DNA of 40,838 nt from an uncultured Treponema sp. (GTDB taxonomy: Bacteria > Spirochaetota > Spirochaetia > Treponematales > Treponemataceae): contig NZ_CAMCEC010000021.1 of the NCBI RefSeq assembly GCF_945873775.1, forward strand, positions 1 to 40,838, given 5' to 3'. Position numbers and translations under genes: made by a program. Below are positions 7,974 through 16,278 of this stretch, in pieces. Position 1 is the first letter of the stretch; each line of letters begins with the position of its first letter. The notes under the pieces were generated by a model. It worked only from the letters and a program-made list of their open reading frames with translations, was not told the DNA's origin and searched no databases.

Positions 7974-9335
7974 TTAGTTTCTGAAGCTATGGATTGGAGC
8001 CGGGATTCTTCCGCCGCGGTTTATAAAGTCTGCGCAACCGAATTTATTTACATCGATTACAGGGCAGCCTCCAAGAAGTCCTCCGAACTCAACCCATTCA
8101 CCGGCTTTTTTTCCTGGAGCTGGAATAAGACGCACGGCAGTTGTCTTGTTGTTTACCATTCCAATCGCCATTTCATCCGCCATGATTCCGCTGATTGTTG
8201 TTGCCGGTGTGTCGCCTGGGATTGCAATCATGTCAAGTCCGACAGAGCAAACACAAGTCATCGCTTCGAGTTTTTCAAGAGTAATTGAATGTTGCTTTAC
8301 GGCGTTAATCATGCCTTCGTCTTCGCTTACAGGAATAAATGCGCCGCTTAATCCGCCTACGTTTGTTGAAGCCATTACACCGCCTTTTTTTACCATGTCG
8401 GTAAGCATTGCGAGTGCTGCTGTTGTTCCTGGCGCGCCTGCTCCTTCAAGTCCGATTTCTTCAAGAATGCGGGCAACGCTGTCTCCAACTTCCGGCGTAG
8501 GTGCAAGTGAAAGGTCTAGGATTCCAAAGTTTACTCCAAGACGTTTTGCGGCTTCTGTTCCGACCATTTGTCCCATGCGTGTAATCTTGAACGCCATTTT
8601 TTTAATTCCGTCTGCAAGCTCATTGATCGGGCGGCCTTTATATTCACGGGCAGCTGCAAGAATAACTCCTGGTCCTGAAACTCCAACGTTTATTACAGCG
8701 TCTCCTTCTCCTGGTCCATGGAATGCTCCTGCCATAAACGGATTGTCTTCCGGCGCATTTGTAAAGACTACAAGTTTTGCGCAGCCGTTGATTTCGCAGT
8801 TGCGGGAAACTTCGGCAGTTTTCTTTATAGTTTCTCCCATGAGCTTTACGGCATCCATGTTGATTCCGTTTTTTGTTGTTCCCACGTTTATGCTTGAGCA
8901 GACGAAATTTGTTGTTGCAAGGGCTTCTGGAATTGAGTCAATTAAAATTCTGTCTGCTGGAGTAATTCCTTTTTGAACAAGCGCGCTGAATCCGCCAATG
9001 AAATTTACACCGAGCTCTTTTGCGCATTTGTCGAGAGTGCGGCAGTATTCAACGTAGGATTTTTCTCCGCTTGCTCCTGCAACCAATGCGATTGGAGTTA
9101 CAGAAATTCTTTTGTTAATAATTGGAACTCCGTATTCTTTTTCTATGTCCTGGCCTACACGAACAAGTTTTCCAGCGTAGCGCATTATTTTATCATAGAT
9201 TTTTTGATTTGCTTTTTTTGCGTCTGAATCTGCGCAGTCTAAAAGCGATATTCCCATTGTTATGCACCTTACATCAAGCTTTTGGCGCATGAACATATTT
9301 ACTGTTTCTTCGATTTCTACAGGTGAAAAAATCAT
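7974..9335 (-). CDS. PFL family protein (UPF0210/DUF711)
   Basis: A 453-residue protein of the typical UPF0210 length. It is recognisable by [13 protein letters not shown] near residue 80, [10 protein letters not shown], the glycine-rich [12 protein letters not shown] region, [14 protein letters not shown] and the C-terminal [11 protein letters not shown]. The family is related in fold to glycyl-radical enzymes such as pyruvate formate-lyase, but its biochemical function is not established. In many bacteria it is paired with a small ACT-domain gene; none is adjacent here. A GAGGG ribosome site precedes the ATG. It is flanked on both sides by repeat-bearing spacers and appears monocistronic. 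Confidence 0.88.
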   Translation of the reverse strand: MIFSPVEIEETVNMFMRQKLDVRCITMGISLLDCADSDAKKANQKIYDKIMRYAGKLVRVGQDIEKEYGVPIINKRISVTPIALVAGASGEKSYVEYCRTLDKCAKELGVNFIGGFSALVQKGITPADRILIDSIPEALATTNFVCSSINVGTTKNGINMDAVKLMGETIKKTAEVSRNCEINGCAKLVVFTNAPEDNPFMAGAFHGPGEGDAVINVGVSGPGVILAAAREYKGRPINELADGIKKMAFKITRMGQMVGTEAAKRLGVNFGILDLSLAPTPEVGDSVARILEEIGLEGAGAPGTTAALAMLTDMVKKGGVMASTNVGGLSGAFIPVSEDEGMINAVKQHSITLEKLEAMTCVCSVGLDMIAIPGDTPATTISGIMADEMAIGMVNNKTTAVRLIPAPGKKAGEWVEFGGLLGGCPVIDVNKFGCADFINRGGRIPAPIHSFRN

Positions 9336-9432
9336 AAATCCCTCAAAGTTCTAAAATGAATTTTATTTTACTTTATTGCGTGGATTGTTGCAATTGATAG
9401 GGTAAAAAGCGGATTTTTGTTTTTAATAAAAG

Positions 9433-9460
9433 GATTCCCTTGTCAAGCAAGGGAATGACA
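9433..9460 (+). repeat. Intergenic palindrome, 9-5-9 family, copy 1 of a cluster
   Basis: G + stem 9434-9442 / loop TCAAG / stem 9448-9456 + GACA. The nine stem pairs are all Watson-Crick. Confidence 0.85.
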
Positions 9461-9494
9461 GTTAAAGTTGTGCAATTACGGTTGCAATAAGAAG

Positions 9495-9522
9495 TGTCAT
9501 TTTCGGGCTTGACCCGAAAATC
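9495..9522 (-). repeat. Intergenic palindrome, 9-5-9 family, copy 2 (inverted)
   Basis: TGTC + stem 9499-9507 / loop CTTGA / stem 9513-9521 + C, the reverse orientation of copy 1. The inner stem is ATTTTCGGG with its exact complement. Confidence 0.85.
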
Positions 9523-9529
9523 TATTTTA

Positions 9530-9557
9530 GATTCTCGTATCAAGTACGGGAATGACA
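9530..9557 (+). repeat. Intergenic palindrome, 9-5-9 family, copy 3
   Basis: G + stem 9531-9539 / loop TCAAG / stem 9545-9553 + GACA. One position pairs only as a wobble. Confidence 0.8.
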
Positions 9558-9577
9558 GTTAAGAATGCACCATTATT

Positions 9578-9605
9578 TGTCATTATCCGGCTAGACCGGA
9601 TAATC
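9578..9605 (-). repeat. Intergenic palindrome, 9-5-9 family, copy 4 (inverted)
   Basis: TGTC + stem 9582-9590 / loop CTAGA / stem 9596-9604 + C. It ends 8 bases before the stop of the fumarate-reductase-like gene, so it may lie in that gene's 3' transcript. Confidence 0.85.
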
Positions 9606-9612
9606 TTATATT

Positions 9613-11346
9613 TTATTTTTTTATTTCTTCAAGCGCGGTGTCGGCGGCGATTTTTCCGTAGATGCAAATGTCTGCTACTGCGTTTCCTCCAAGTCGGTTT
9701 GCGCCGTGGATTCCGCCTGTAACTTCGCCAGCCGCATAAAGTCCAGGCACAGGATTTTTATCTGCGTTTAAAACTTGCGCCTTTGTGTTTATTGTTATTC
9801 CGCCCATTGTGTGGTGGACTGCAGGACCTACTTCAACAGCGTAGAACGGAGCTTTTGTAAGTGGTCGCGGCATTTCTGAAGACTTTCTGCCAAATGGGTC
9901 GTTTCCTGATTTTTGAATCTGCACATAATCTGCCATTGTTTTTTCAAATTCATCGCTAGGAATTTCAAGTTTTTCCGCAAGTTCTTTTGCAGTTTCGCCT
10001 TGGGTAATAAGTCCGTTTTTTATATAAGTTTCAATTGCCTTGAGGGATTCGCGCACATCCTGGTCAAATACAAGAAATGCTGTTTTTCCTTTTTGCTCAA
10101 GAATTGCCTTTGACATTACATCGCGTGTCGCCATTTCTGTGCAGAATCTTTTTCCATCGCGGTTTACAAGAATTGCTCCGTTTCCGCGGACAGCTTCTGT
10201 AATCATTGTGCCGTTTCCTGGAACAACAGTTGGATGAGTTTGTATTTCTTCCATCTGAGTAAGACCTGCGTTGAATTTTTTTATCCAGCCGAATGCGTCT
10301 CCAGTTGCGCCCTTGTGGTTTGTAGTTCCAAATCCTTCTAGTTCAGGCTTGTATGAAACGACCATCTGCGGATTTGCTCCGAATCCTCCGGTTGCAATTA
10401 TTACGGCTTTTGCGCTGATTGTATATTCGCTGCTTCCTGCTGAAACTTTTACGCCAGCTGCTCTTCCGTCTTTTTCTGTTATGTCGAGAACTTTGTTTGA
10501 ATAGCGGATTTCTGCTCCAGCGTTCAATGCTGCCTTTTCAAGCGCGGGAATCAGGTTTGAGCCAACTGCGGCTCCTCCTTGCGGGCGGTGAGTGCGCTTG
10601 TTTGTGGAACCTGCCATTTTTCCAACATCAGTCAAGTCTGCGCCAATTGAAATAAGCCAGTCCACGGTTTCTGCGGATTTTTCAGTCATGTTGCGCACAA
10701 GTTCTGGATTGTTTTTGTAATGTCCGCCTTTCATTGTGTCTTCAAAAAACTGCTCGTTTGTGTCTTGAATTCCAAGCTTTTTTTGAATTGAAGTTTCACT
10801 CGCATTGAGTCCGCCTGTCGCAGAAATTGTGTTTCCGCCAGCGTTTCCCATTTTTTCAAGGACGATTACTTTTGCGCCTTTGCTTGCGGCTTCTGTTGCT
10901 GCAGAAAGTCCTGCTCCGCCCGCTCCGATTATAACAATGTCGCAGGAAGTATCTTTGTATTCTGTCTGTTCTGATTTTTTTCCGCGGGCTGAATTTATTG
11001 CGTTTCCCAATGCCGCTAAAGTTGCCTTGGAAGTTATTGTTGCGCCAGAAACTGTGTCGATTCCGGCAGTTTTTCCTGTTGAAGCGAATTTTTCAAGAAT
11101 TGATTTTATTGCAGGTTTTGCAAAATCTGTTTCTTCTTCTTTTAGAATTTCTGTGGAAGTGATTTTGCCGTCTTTTACAGAAAATGCGATTTCAATTGCG
11201 CCGTTTCTTCCGTCTGCTTTGCCAGAAAATGTTCCGTCCGGCAGTGGTTTTGGCTTTGAACAAGCTGACATTACAGCTATTGAAATTCCTGACGCAACTA
11301 TAAAAACTGCCGCTGCCAGTGAATTCCGTAGATTCTTGTGATTCAT
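9613..11346 (-). CDS. Exported flavin fumarate reductase-like lipoprotein (FMN-binding + FAD domains)
   Basis: A 577-residue flavoprotein. The N-terminus is a lipoprotein signal ending in lipobox VMSAC (Cys 29). Residues about 40-120 form an FMN-binding domain with DTVSGATITS, the site where ApbE links FMN to Thr. From residue about 135 is a flavocytochrome-c-type FAD domain (VIIGAGGAGLSAA). Catalytic landmarks of Shewanella Fcc3 fumarate reductase are kept: TEAVRGNGAILVNRDGKRF with EMATRD, VHHTMGGI and GGIHGANRLGGNA. It should reduce fumarate or a similar unsaturated acid outside the inner membrane, using flavin instead of haem as electron entry. Urocanate or acrylate-type substrates remain possible. 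GGAGG precedes the ATG. Confidence 0.85.
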   Translation of the reverse strand: MNHKNLRNSLAAAVFIVASGISIAVMSACSKPKPLPDGTFSGKADGRNGAIEIAFSVKDGKITSTEILKEEETDFAKPAIKSILEKFASTGKTAGIDTVSGATITSKATLAALGNAINSARGKKSEQTEYKDTSCDIVIIGAGGAGLSAATEAASKGAKVIVLEKMGNAGGNTISATGGLNASETSIQKKLGIQDTNEQFFEDTMKGGHYKNNPELVRNMTEKSAETVDWLISIGADLTDVGKMAGSTNKRTHRPQGGAAVGSNLIPALEKAALNAGAEIRYSNKVLDITEKDGRAAGVKVSAGSSEYTISAKAVIIATGGFGANPQMVVSYKPELEGFGTTNHKGATGDAFGWIKKFNAGLTQMEEIQTHPTVVPGNGTMITEAVRGNGAILVNRDGKRFCTEMATRDVMSKAILEQKGKTAFLVFDQDVRESLKAIETYIKNGLITQGETAKELAEKLEIPSDEFEKTMADYVQIQKSGNDPFGRKSSEMPRPLTKAPFYAVEVGPAVHHTMGGITINTKAQVLNADKNPVPGLYAAGEVTGGIHGANRLGGNAVADICIYGKIAADTALEEIKK

Positions 11347-11419
11347 ATATTCCTCCGAAAAATTTATTGCCGGTAAAAATATACATTAAAAACACAAGTT
11401 AGCATAGACTAATTGTTGC

Positions 11420-12220
11420 TTAAAATTCTTCGTCTTCAAGCTGGACGCAGTTTGGATTGTTGCGGCACCAGTTTTCTGAATATGAAGTTTTTTTGCAGAA
11501 AATTTTTACAGAAGTTCCGAATGCGCTGTTTTCAATAAAATCCACTGATTCAGGAATTATTACTTTTGTGTTGCTTCCGCAGTTTACAAAAGATTCTTCG
11601 CCGATGCTTATAACGCCTTCCCGAAGCTTTATAGATTCCATGTCTGTTCCAAAAAATGCTCTTCTTCCGATTCCCTTTATTCCTTCAGGAGTTACGACAT
11701 TTTTTTTGCTTCCGCTGTAAAACAAAAGCATGCTGTTGAATGTGTTGAGCATCATTCCGTCTTCGTACTTGTAGTTTTTGTTTATTGGAAGATATTTTTC
11801 ACTGTTTGGAAATGCTGATTTTGCGCATGAAATCAAGTTGTCTGGAAGAACAAGATTTTTTATTCCAGTGCAGTTTGCGAATGCCTTTTCATTTATGGAA
11901 GTAATGTTTTCGTGCAGAACAATTGACTGAAGCCCTGTGCAGTCTTCAAAAGTTCCTTCTTCAATTGTTGTGATGTTTGAAGGAATATCTACGGATTCAA
12001 GGGATGCGCAGTTGTAGAATGCACGCTTTCCGATTGCCATTAAATTTGCAGGAAGCTCAACCGACTTTAAATTCACACAGTCGGCAAATGCGTTTTCCCC
12101 GATTACAAGGACGCTTTCTGGAATTTTTATAGAAGAAACCATGCGGTGGTTGTGAAAAGTTGTTCCTGTTATTTCTGTTGTTCCCTCTGGAATTTCAACA
12201 TCGATTAAAGGCAAATCCAT
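11420..12220 (-). CDS. BspA-type leucine-rich-repeat protein (LRR_5)
   Basis: A 266-residue protein made of about eight to nine 23-residue repeats with the pattern IGENAFADCxxLKSVxLPxNL, typical of BspA/TpLRR (LRR_5) repeats abundant in treponemes and other gut or oral anaerobes. Such repeats bind proteins or surfaces. No signal peptide or lipobox is seen: it begins MDLPLIDVEIPEG. It is therefore either cytoplasmic or exported by another route. A short acidic tail follows the repeats. GGAG lies 6 bases before the ATG and the region further upstream is very AT-rich, shared with the divergent pseudouridine synthase promoter. Confidence 0.85.
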   Translation of the reverse strand: MDLPLIDVEIPEGTTEITGTTFHNHRMVSSIKIPESVLVIGENAFADCVNLKSVELPANLMAIGKRAFYNCASLESVDIPSNITTIEEGTFEDCTGLQSIVLHENITSINEKAFANCTGIKNLVLPDNLISCAKSAFPNSEKYLPINKNYKYEDGMMLNTFNSMLLFYSGSKKNVVTPEGIKGIGRRAFFGTDMESIKLREGVISIGEESFVNCGSNTKVIIPESVDFIENSAFGTSVKIFCKKTSYSENWCRNNPNCVQLEDEEF

Positions 12221-12306
12221 TTTTAGCTCCGATATATAATTAATTATATTATATTATCATTCTTGGCTTTTGATGTCTAATGTTTTTTCGGATTTGTGCG
12301 CAACGT

Positions 12307-12335
12307 TTGAACTTTATTCAGATTATTTATATAGT
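12307..12335 (+). promoter_or_regulatory. Leaderless-type promoter of the RluA-like gene
   Basis: TTGAAC (12307-12312), 17-base spacer, TATAGT (12330-12335), then 6 bases to the ATG at 12342. This places the promoter inside a longer open frame and redefines the start of the gene. Confidence 0.65.
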
Positions 12336-12341
12336 AGAGAC

Positions 12342-13259
12342 ATGAAAGAAACTTTGCATTTTGTAAAAGCCAGCACAAGATACAAGAGAGAGCATAAAAG
12401 CGACTATGGAAAGGAACGCATAGAAATTCTGTATGAAGACAAGGATCTTGTTGTTATAAACAAAGCATCTGGGCTTCTTTCTGTTCCGTATCCGGGAAGC
12501 AAATCTCGCACAGCAATTGAGCTTTTGGAAAAAATCATGCGTAAAAAAGGAACTTTTTCTGAAAGCCACCGACCCTTTGTTGTGCATCGTTTGGACAGAG
12601 ACACAAGCGGAGTTATGATGTTTGCCTTGAATGAAAGGGTACAGAAAAAAATAATGTCCAGCTGGAAAACTATGGTTACAGATAGGCTTTACCGTGCTGT
12701 TGCAGAAAACCCTAGAAGAAATCATACTGAACTGCCGGATTCTGGCCTCATAGATGAGCCGCTTGCAAAAAATGCGTGCCACCAAGGTTATGTTCCAAAA
12801 AAACTTGATGACAAGGCAGAAACTTGTGAAGCGCGCACAAATTTCCGTGTTGTATTGCGGGGCAGAACTCATACACTTTTTGAGCTGTCTTTGGATACAG
12901 GCAAGAAAAACCAGATAAGGGCGCATTTGGCTTCAAAGCATTATCCGCTTGCCGGAGATGAAAATTATAGGGCCAGAACTGACCCCTTCCACAGGCTTGC
13001 GCTTCATGCAAGGACTTTGGCATTTATTCATCCTGTTACTGGGGAAAAAATGAACTTTGAAATTCCAGAGCCAGAAGAATGGGAGCAGTATGTTCAAAAA
13101 GGAGATTTGCATCCAGAAATTCCAGTTTGGGCTAACGAACGTAAGGAGCGGATTCAACATAATGCGCAAGTTGAAAATATGAAAACTCCCGACCATTCGT
13201 TACGTCGGCAAGCTAGAAAAATGGATTTTATTGCACGCGGAAAATCAGGAATAAAATAA
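12342..13259 (+). CDS. RluA-family rRNA/tRNA pseudouridine synthase
   Basis: A 305-residue pseudouridine synthase with the catalytic motif HRLDRDTSGVM (the Asp after the second Arg is the nucleophile). It also has the conserved IDEPLAKN-like block and the KKNQIRAHL and HALHAR-type region near the C-terminal end of the fold. No N-terminal S4 domain is present, as in RluA or RluC-lacking-S4 relatives. A basic tail of about 40 residues follows the catalytic domain. The frame is open from a TTG at 12270, but a well-formed promoter ends 6 bases before the ATG at 12342, so I place the start there. The exact uridine target is unknown. It is followed by an AT-rich hairpin. Confidence 0.85.
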   Translation: MKETLHFVKASTRYKREHKSDYGKERIEILYEDKDLVVINKASGLLSVPYPGSKSRTAIELLEKIMRKKGTFSESHRPFVVHRLDRDTSGVMMFALNERVQKKIMSSWKTMVTDRLYRAVAENPRRNHTELPDSGLIDEPLAKNACHQGYVPKKLDDKAETCEARTNFRVVLRGRTHTLFELSLDTGKKNQIRAHLASKHYPLAGDENYRARTDPFHRLALHARTLAFIHPVTGEKMNFEIPEPEEWEQYVQKGDLHPEIPVWANERKERIQHNAQVENMKTPDHSLRRQARKMDFIARGKSGIK

Positions 13260-13280
13260 AACTAACGATAGTTTTTTATT
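13258..13280 (+). terminator. AT-rich hairpin after the RluA-like gene
   Basis: AAAACTA (13258-13264), loop ACGA, TAGTTTT (13269-13275), running into further T residues. It overlaps the stop codon. The stem is weak in GC, so termination is only plausible. Confidence 0.4.
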
Positions 13281-13331
13281 ATCACACTGATTTATTAGAA
13301 AAAACTATAGCTGGCTATAAAGAAAATCTTC

Positions 13332-13360
13332 TTGTAGCACAACTTGAATTTCACTATTAT
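13332..13360 (+). promoter_or_regulatory. Leaderless-type promoter of metNI
   Basis: TTGTAG (13332-13337), 17-base spacer, TATTAT (13355-13360), 6 bases to the metN ATG. A short inverted repeat TATAGC-TG-GCTATA lies just upstream at 13306-13319 and could be a regulator site; no S-box riboswitch is possible in so short a leader. Confidence 0.6.
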
Positions 13361-13366
13361 TTTATT

Positions 13367-14386
13367 ATGCAGATTAAACTTAACAATTTGAAAAAAACAT
13401 ATTCAGGTCCAAACGGAAAAATTGCCGCTGTAAATGGAATTTCACTGGATATTCCTGAAAATACAATTTTTGGAATAATCGGAAAAAGCGGCGCTGGAAA
13501 AAGCAGCCTTGTTCGTTTGATAAGCCTTCTTGAAAAGCCAGACGAAGGTGAAATTTTTTATAACAATGACAGAGTTGACAACCTTGGCAAGCGTGAGCTT
13601 ATTTTGCGCCGCAGAAAGATTGGTATGATTTTTCAAAATTTTAATCTGTTCAGCTCAAGAACCGCTGAAAAAAATATCGCTTATCCTCTTGAAATTTGCG
13701 GAACTCCAAAGGAAGTCATAAATCCGCGTGTTCAGGAAATGCTTAAGCTTGTCGGACTTGAAGACAGAGCTGCTTCTCCGATAAGCACACTTTCCGGCGG
13801 ACAAAAGCAGAGAATTGCAATTGCCCGTGCGCTTGCAACTCAGCCGGATATTCTTTTTTGCGATGAAGCCACGAGCGCGCTTGATCCGCAGACAACAACT
13901 TCAATTTTGAATTTAATCCGCGACATTCAGAAGAAAATGAATTTGACAGTTGTAATGATTACCCATCAGATGGAAGTTGTGCGCGATGCCTGTGAGCAGG
14001 TTGCTGTTGTTGATTCTGGAAAAATTGTGGAGCAGGGAAGCGTAAAGGAAATTTTCAGCTGTCCTAAATCAGAAGTTACAAAAGAATTTATGAGAGGAAT
14101 TGCTTCAAATTCCAAAGATGAAATTGTGCGCTGGTCTGATGAAGGCGGGCAGTTTGAACTTCATTTTGTCGGAGAAAAAACTGGAGAGCCTGTTCTAAGC
14201 CGCATGGCAAAGCAGTTCGATGTGGAATTTAATATCAGGGCAGGCGGAATTCAGCGTATAAAAAACGAAGACATTGGAGCTATGTTTGTTGATTTTTCCG
14301 GCAAAAAAACTGAAATAGAAAAGGCTCTTGATTTTCTGAGGGAGCAAGGCATTATTGTTGAAGACGTTTCTGGAGGAAAAAAATGA
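13367..14386 (+). CDS. metN: Methionine ABC importer ATP-binding protein with NIL domain
   Basis: A 339-residue ATPase. Residues 1-240 are the ABC domain with Walker A GKSGAGKSS, Q-loop IFQNFNLF, signature LSGGQKQR, Walker B ILFCDEATSALD and H-loop ITHQ. Residues about 260-337 form the NIL (ACT-like) domain that in E. coli MetN binds methionine and shuts the transporter off. This supports the methionine assignment over other amino acids. The start has no Shine-Dalgarno sequence and sits 6 bases after a -10 box. metI overlaps its end by 4 bases. No substrate-binding metQ follows. Confidence 0.92.
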   Translation: MQIKLNNLKKTYSGPNGKIAAVNGISLDIPENTIFGIIGKSGAGKSSLVRLISLLEKPDEGEIFYNNDRVDNLGKRELILRRRKIGMIFQNFNLFSSRTAEKNIAYPLEICGTPKEVINPRVQEMLKLVGLEDRAASPISTLSGGQKQRIAIARALATQPDILFCDEATSALDPQTTTSILNLIRDIQKKMNLTVVMITHQMEVVRDACEQVAVVDSGKIVEQGSVKEIFSCPKSEVTKEFMRGIASNSKDEIVRWSDEGGQFELHFVGEKTGEPVLSRMAKQFDVEFNIRAGGIQRIKNEDIGAMFVDFSGKKTEIEKALDFLREQGIIVEDVSGGKK

Positions 14387-15036
14387 GTCAGATTTTTGTT
14401 TTAGTTGGCCAGTCATCTTTGCAGACTTTGGAAATGGTTTTCTTTTCCACATTGTTTTCTCTTGTGCTTGGTTTTCCTGTTGGCGTTTTGCTTTACATTA
14501 CAAATCCGACTGGAATTTCTTCGCGTCCTGTTTTGAATCAGATTTTAAGCCGGATTGTAAATGTCCTGCGTTCATTTCCGTTTATCATTTTGATGATTGT
14601 GCTTTTTCCGCTTTCACGTCTTATGCTGGGAACAAGCATTGGAACAGAAGCTACAATTATTCCGCTTAGCATTGCTGCGGCTCCTTTTGTTGCCCGTGTA
14701 ATTGAAACTGCTTTAAGCGAAGTTGATTCGGGAATGATTCAGGCTGCAAGAGCGATGGGCTCAACAAACTGGCAGATTATTTACAAAGTTGTTATTCCAG
14801 AAGCTTTTCCGTCTGTGATTTCAGGAATAACGCTTACAATTATAAATTTGATTGGATATTCTGCGATGGCTGGAACAATTGGCGGCGGCGGACTTGGAGA
14901 CTTGGCGATTCGATACGGATACCAAAGATTCCGCACTGATGTAATGATTGCGGCAGTTGTTGTTATTCTTGTGCTTGTTGAGCTGATTCAGTTTGTAGGA
15001 ACTGTTCTTGTAAATAAAATGCTTAGCAAACGCTAG
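14383..15036 (+). CDS. metI: Methionine ABC importer permease
   Basis: A 217-residue permease with about five membrane segments. It carries the EAA loop in the form EVDSGMIQAARAMGSTNWQ followed by KVVIPEAFPS, the contact with MetN. Length and the ending GGGGLGDLAIRYGYQRF are typical of MetI. It overlaps metN by 4 bases (ATGA). It ends convergently against the DUF763 gene with a 4-base overlap. The binding protein MetQ must come from another locus, which is an inference from its absence here. Confidence 0.92.
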   Translation: MSQIFVLVGQSSLQTLEMVFFSTLFSLVLGFPVGVLLYITNPTGISSRPVLNQILSRIVNVLRSFPFIILMIVLFPLSRLMLGTSIGTEATIIPLSIAAAPFVARVIETALSEVDSGMIQAARAMGSTNWQIIYKVVIPEAFPSVISGITLTIINLIGYSAMAGTIGGGGLGDLAIRYGYQRFRTDVMIAAVVVILVLVELIQFVGTVLVNKMLSKR

Positions 15037-16277
15037 ACTGTTTTTCCGCCCCAGCGAATAGAATTCTGCCTTTCATAGCTGATTGCTTTGTCAAAGTCAG
15101 CTTTTGGATCGCAGTTTTTTTCTATTTGAAGAGCAGCTGCATGAAGCCTGTTTATGCATTGGCTTTTGTCATTGTAGCCGAGCTTTGATTTTTCTATTGC
15201 GTCTCCAAGAACTCTTATACTTTCATCGTAAATTCTAATCGGAACAGGAAACGGATGTCCGTCTTTTCCGCCGTGAGCAAAACTGAATCTTGCCGGATCT
15301 TTGAATCTGCTTGGAGTTCCGTTTATAACTTCGCTGATTAAAGTTAAAGACTGCAATGTTCTAGGACCAAGCCCCGGAGTTAAAAGGAGGTTTTCAAAAT
15401 TTTCTGCAGGACTTTCATAGGCGGTTGCAAGAACTGCTCCAAGGCGTTTTAAATCTACATCTTTTTCTGTTACATTGTGATGAGCGGGAAGTGTTATGTT
15501 TCTTTCATTTTGAATTTGGATTTCAGTTTCGTCTTCAAAAAGTTCCTGCTGAATTTTTTGCGGCAGTCCGAATTTTTGCACGGATTTTATTTCAGCGATT
15601 ATTTTTTCAGGTTTTTCTTTTGAAAGTTCCAGAATTGAATTTCTTGTGGTGGCTGCGGAAGAATCTGTGAGATTTAAAATCAGGCCTTTGTTTTCTCCTG
15701 TGATTCCTGAATGCGGTTCTTCAACAAATGAATTTAAATTTTGCGAGCACCAATGGTAGCGGCGCGCTGTTTTGGCTTGAGTGTTCATGCCTTGCTGAAC
15801 GATTGCCCAGTCGCCTTGGTCGCTTAAAATAAAATTGTGCTGATAAAGCTGAAATCCGTCTTGAACTGCGGCTCCGTCTACTTTTGCTGAAAGGCGGCTT
15901 GCGTTTATAAGAGAAGTTCCGTCCAAGCCTGTCGCTTCGCTTAAATATAAAAGTTCTTGTGGAGTTCTGCGCGAATATTTTCCTCTTCCGCCGCAAATGC
16001 AAAGTCCGAATTCTCTTGCCCGTGGATTTATTCCGCGCTTTAAAGCATACATTACGCTCGTAGTTATTCCAGAAGAATGCCAGTCCATTCCAAGAACTGC
16101 CCCGAATGACTGAAACCACAAAGGATCGCTTAGCCTGCGCAAAACTTCTTTTTTTCCGTATTGAATTAAAAGCGATTCTACAATCAGAGTTCCAAGATCC
16201 CGCATTCTGTCTGCAAGCCATTTGGGAACTGTTCCAACATGAAGCGGCAAGTCTGCGTGTCCTGTGCGTTTTATCAT
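15033..16277 (-). CDS. DUF763 family protein
   Basis: A 414-residue protein recognised as DUF763 by its N-terminal block RTGHADLPLHVGTVPKWL, then FGAVLGMDWHSSGITTSV, CGGRGKYSRRTP and SDQGDWAIVQQGMN. Towards residue 305 the sequence LLTPGLGPRTLQSLTLIS looks like a helix-hairpin-helix DNA-binding turn, followed by FSFAHGGKDGHPFPVP. The family occurs in archaea and scattered bacteria and has no firmly established role; the helix-hairpin-helix-like part hints at nucleic-acid binding, which is an inference. It is the third gene of a tight minus-strand operon, 1 base after rsmE. Confidence 0.82.
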   Translation of the reverse strand: MIKRTGHADLPLHVGTVPKWLADRMRDLGTLIVESLLIQYGKKEVLRRLSDPLWFQSFGAVLGMDWHSSGITTSVMYALKRGINPRAREFGLCICGGRGKYSRRTPQELLYLSEATGLDGTSLINASRLSAKVDGAAVQDGFQLYQHNFILSDQGDWAIVQQGMNTQAKTARRYHWCSQNLNSFVEEPHSGITGENKGLILNLTDSSAATTRNSILELSKEKPEKIIAEIKSVQKFGLPQKIQQELFEDETEIQIQNERNITLPAHHNVTEKDVDLKRLGAVLATAYESPAENFENLLLTPGLGPRTLQSLTLISEVINGTPSRFKDPARFSFAHGGKDGHPFPVPIRIYDESIRVLGDAIEKSKLGYNDKSQCINRLHAAALQIEKNCDPKADFDKAISYERQNSIRWGGKTV

Positions 16278-16278
16278 T

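Noticed and set aside
8146..8976. Long plus-strand open frame (276 codons) opposite the PFL gene
   Set aside because: It is antisense to a clear UPF0210 gene, has low-complexity Ser/Pro/Ile-rich translation typical of a shadow frame and no ribosome site.
10805..11341. Plus-strand open frame (178 codons) opposite the fumarate-reductase-like gene
   Set aside because: Antisense shadow of a well-supported coding region, with no start signals or recognisable domain.
12327..12926. Minus-strand open frame (199 codons) opposite the RluA-like gene
   Set aside because: The opposite strand encodes clear pseudouridine synthase motifs; this frame shows no family and no ribosome site.
13260..13366. SAM riboswitch (S-box) or MetJ box before metN
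   Set aside because: The predicted transcript starts at the ATG, leaving no leader, and the short TATAGC inverted repeat does not match MetJ boxes.
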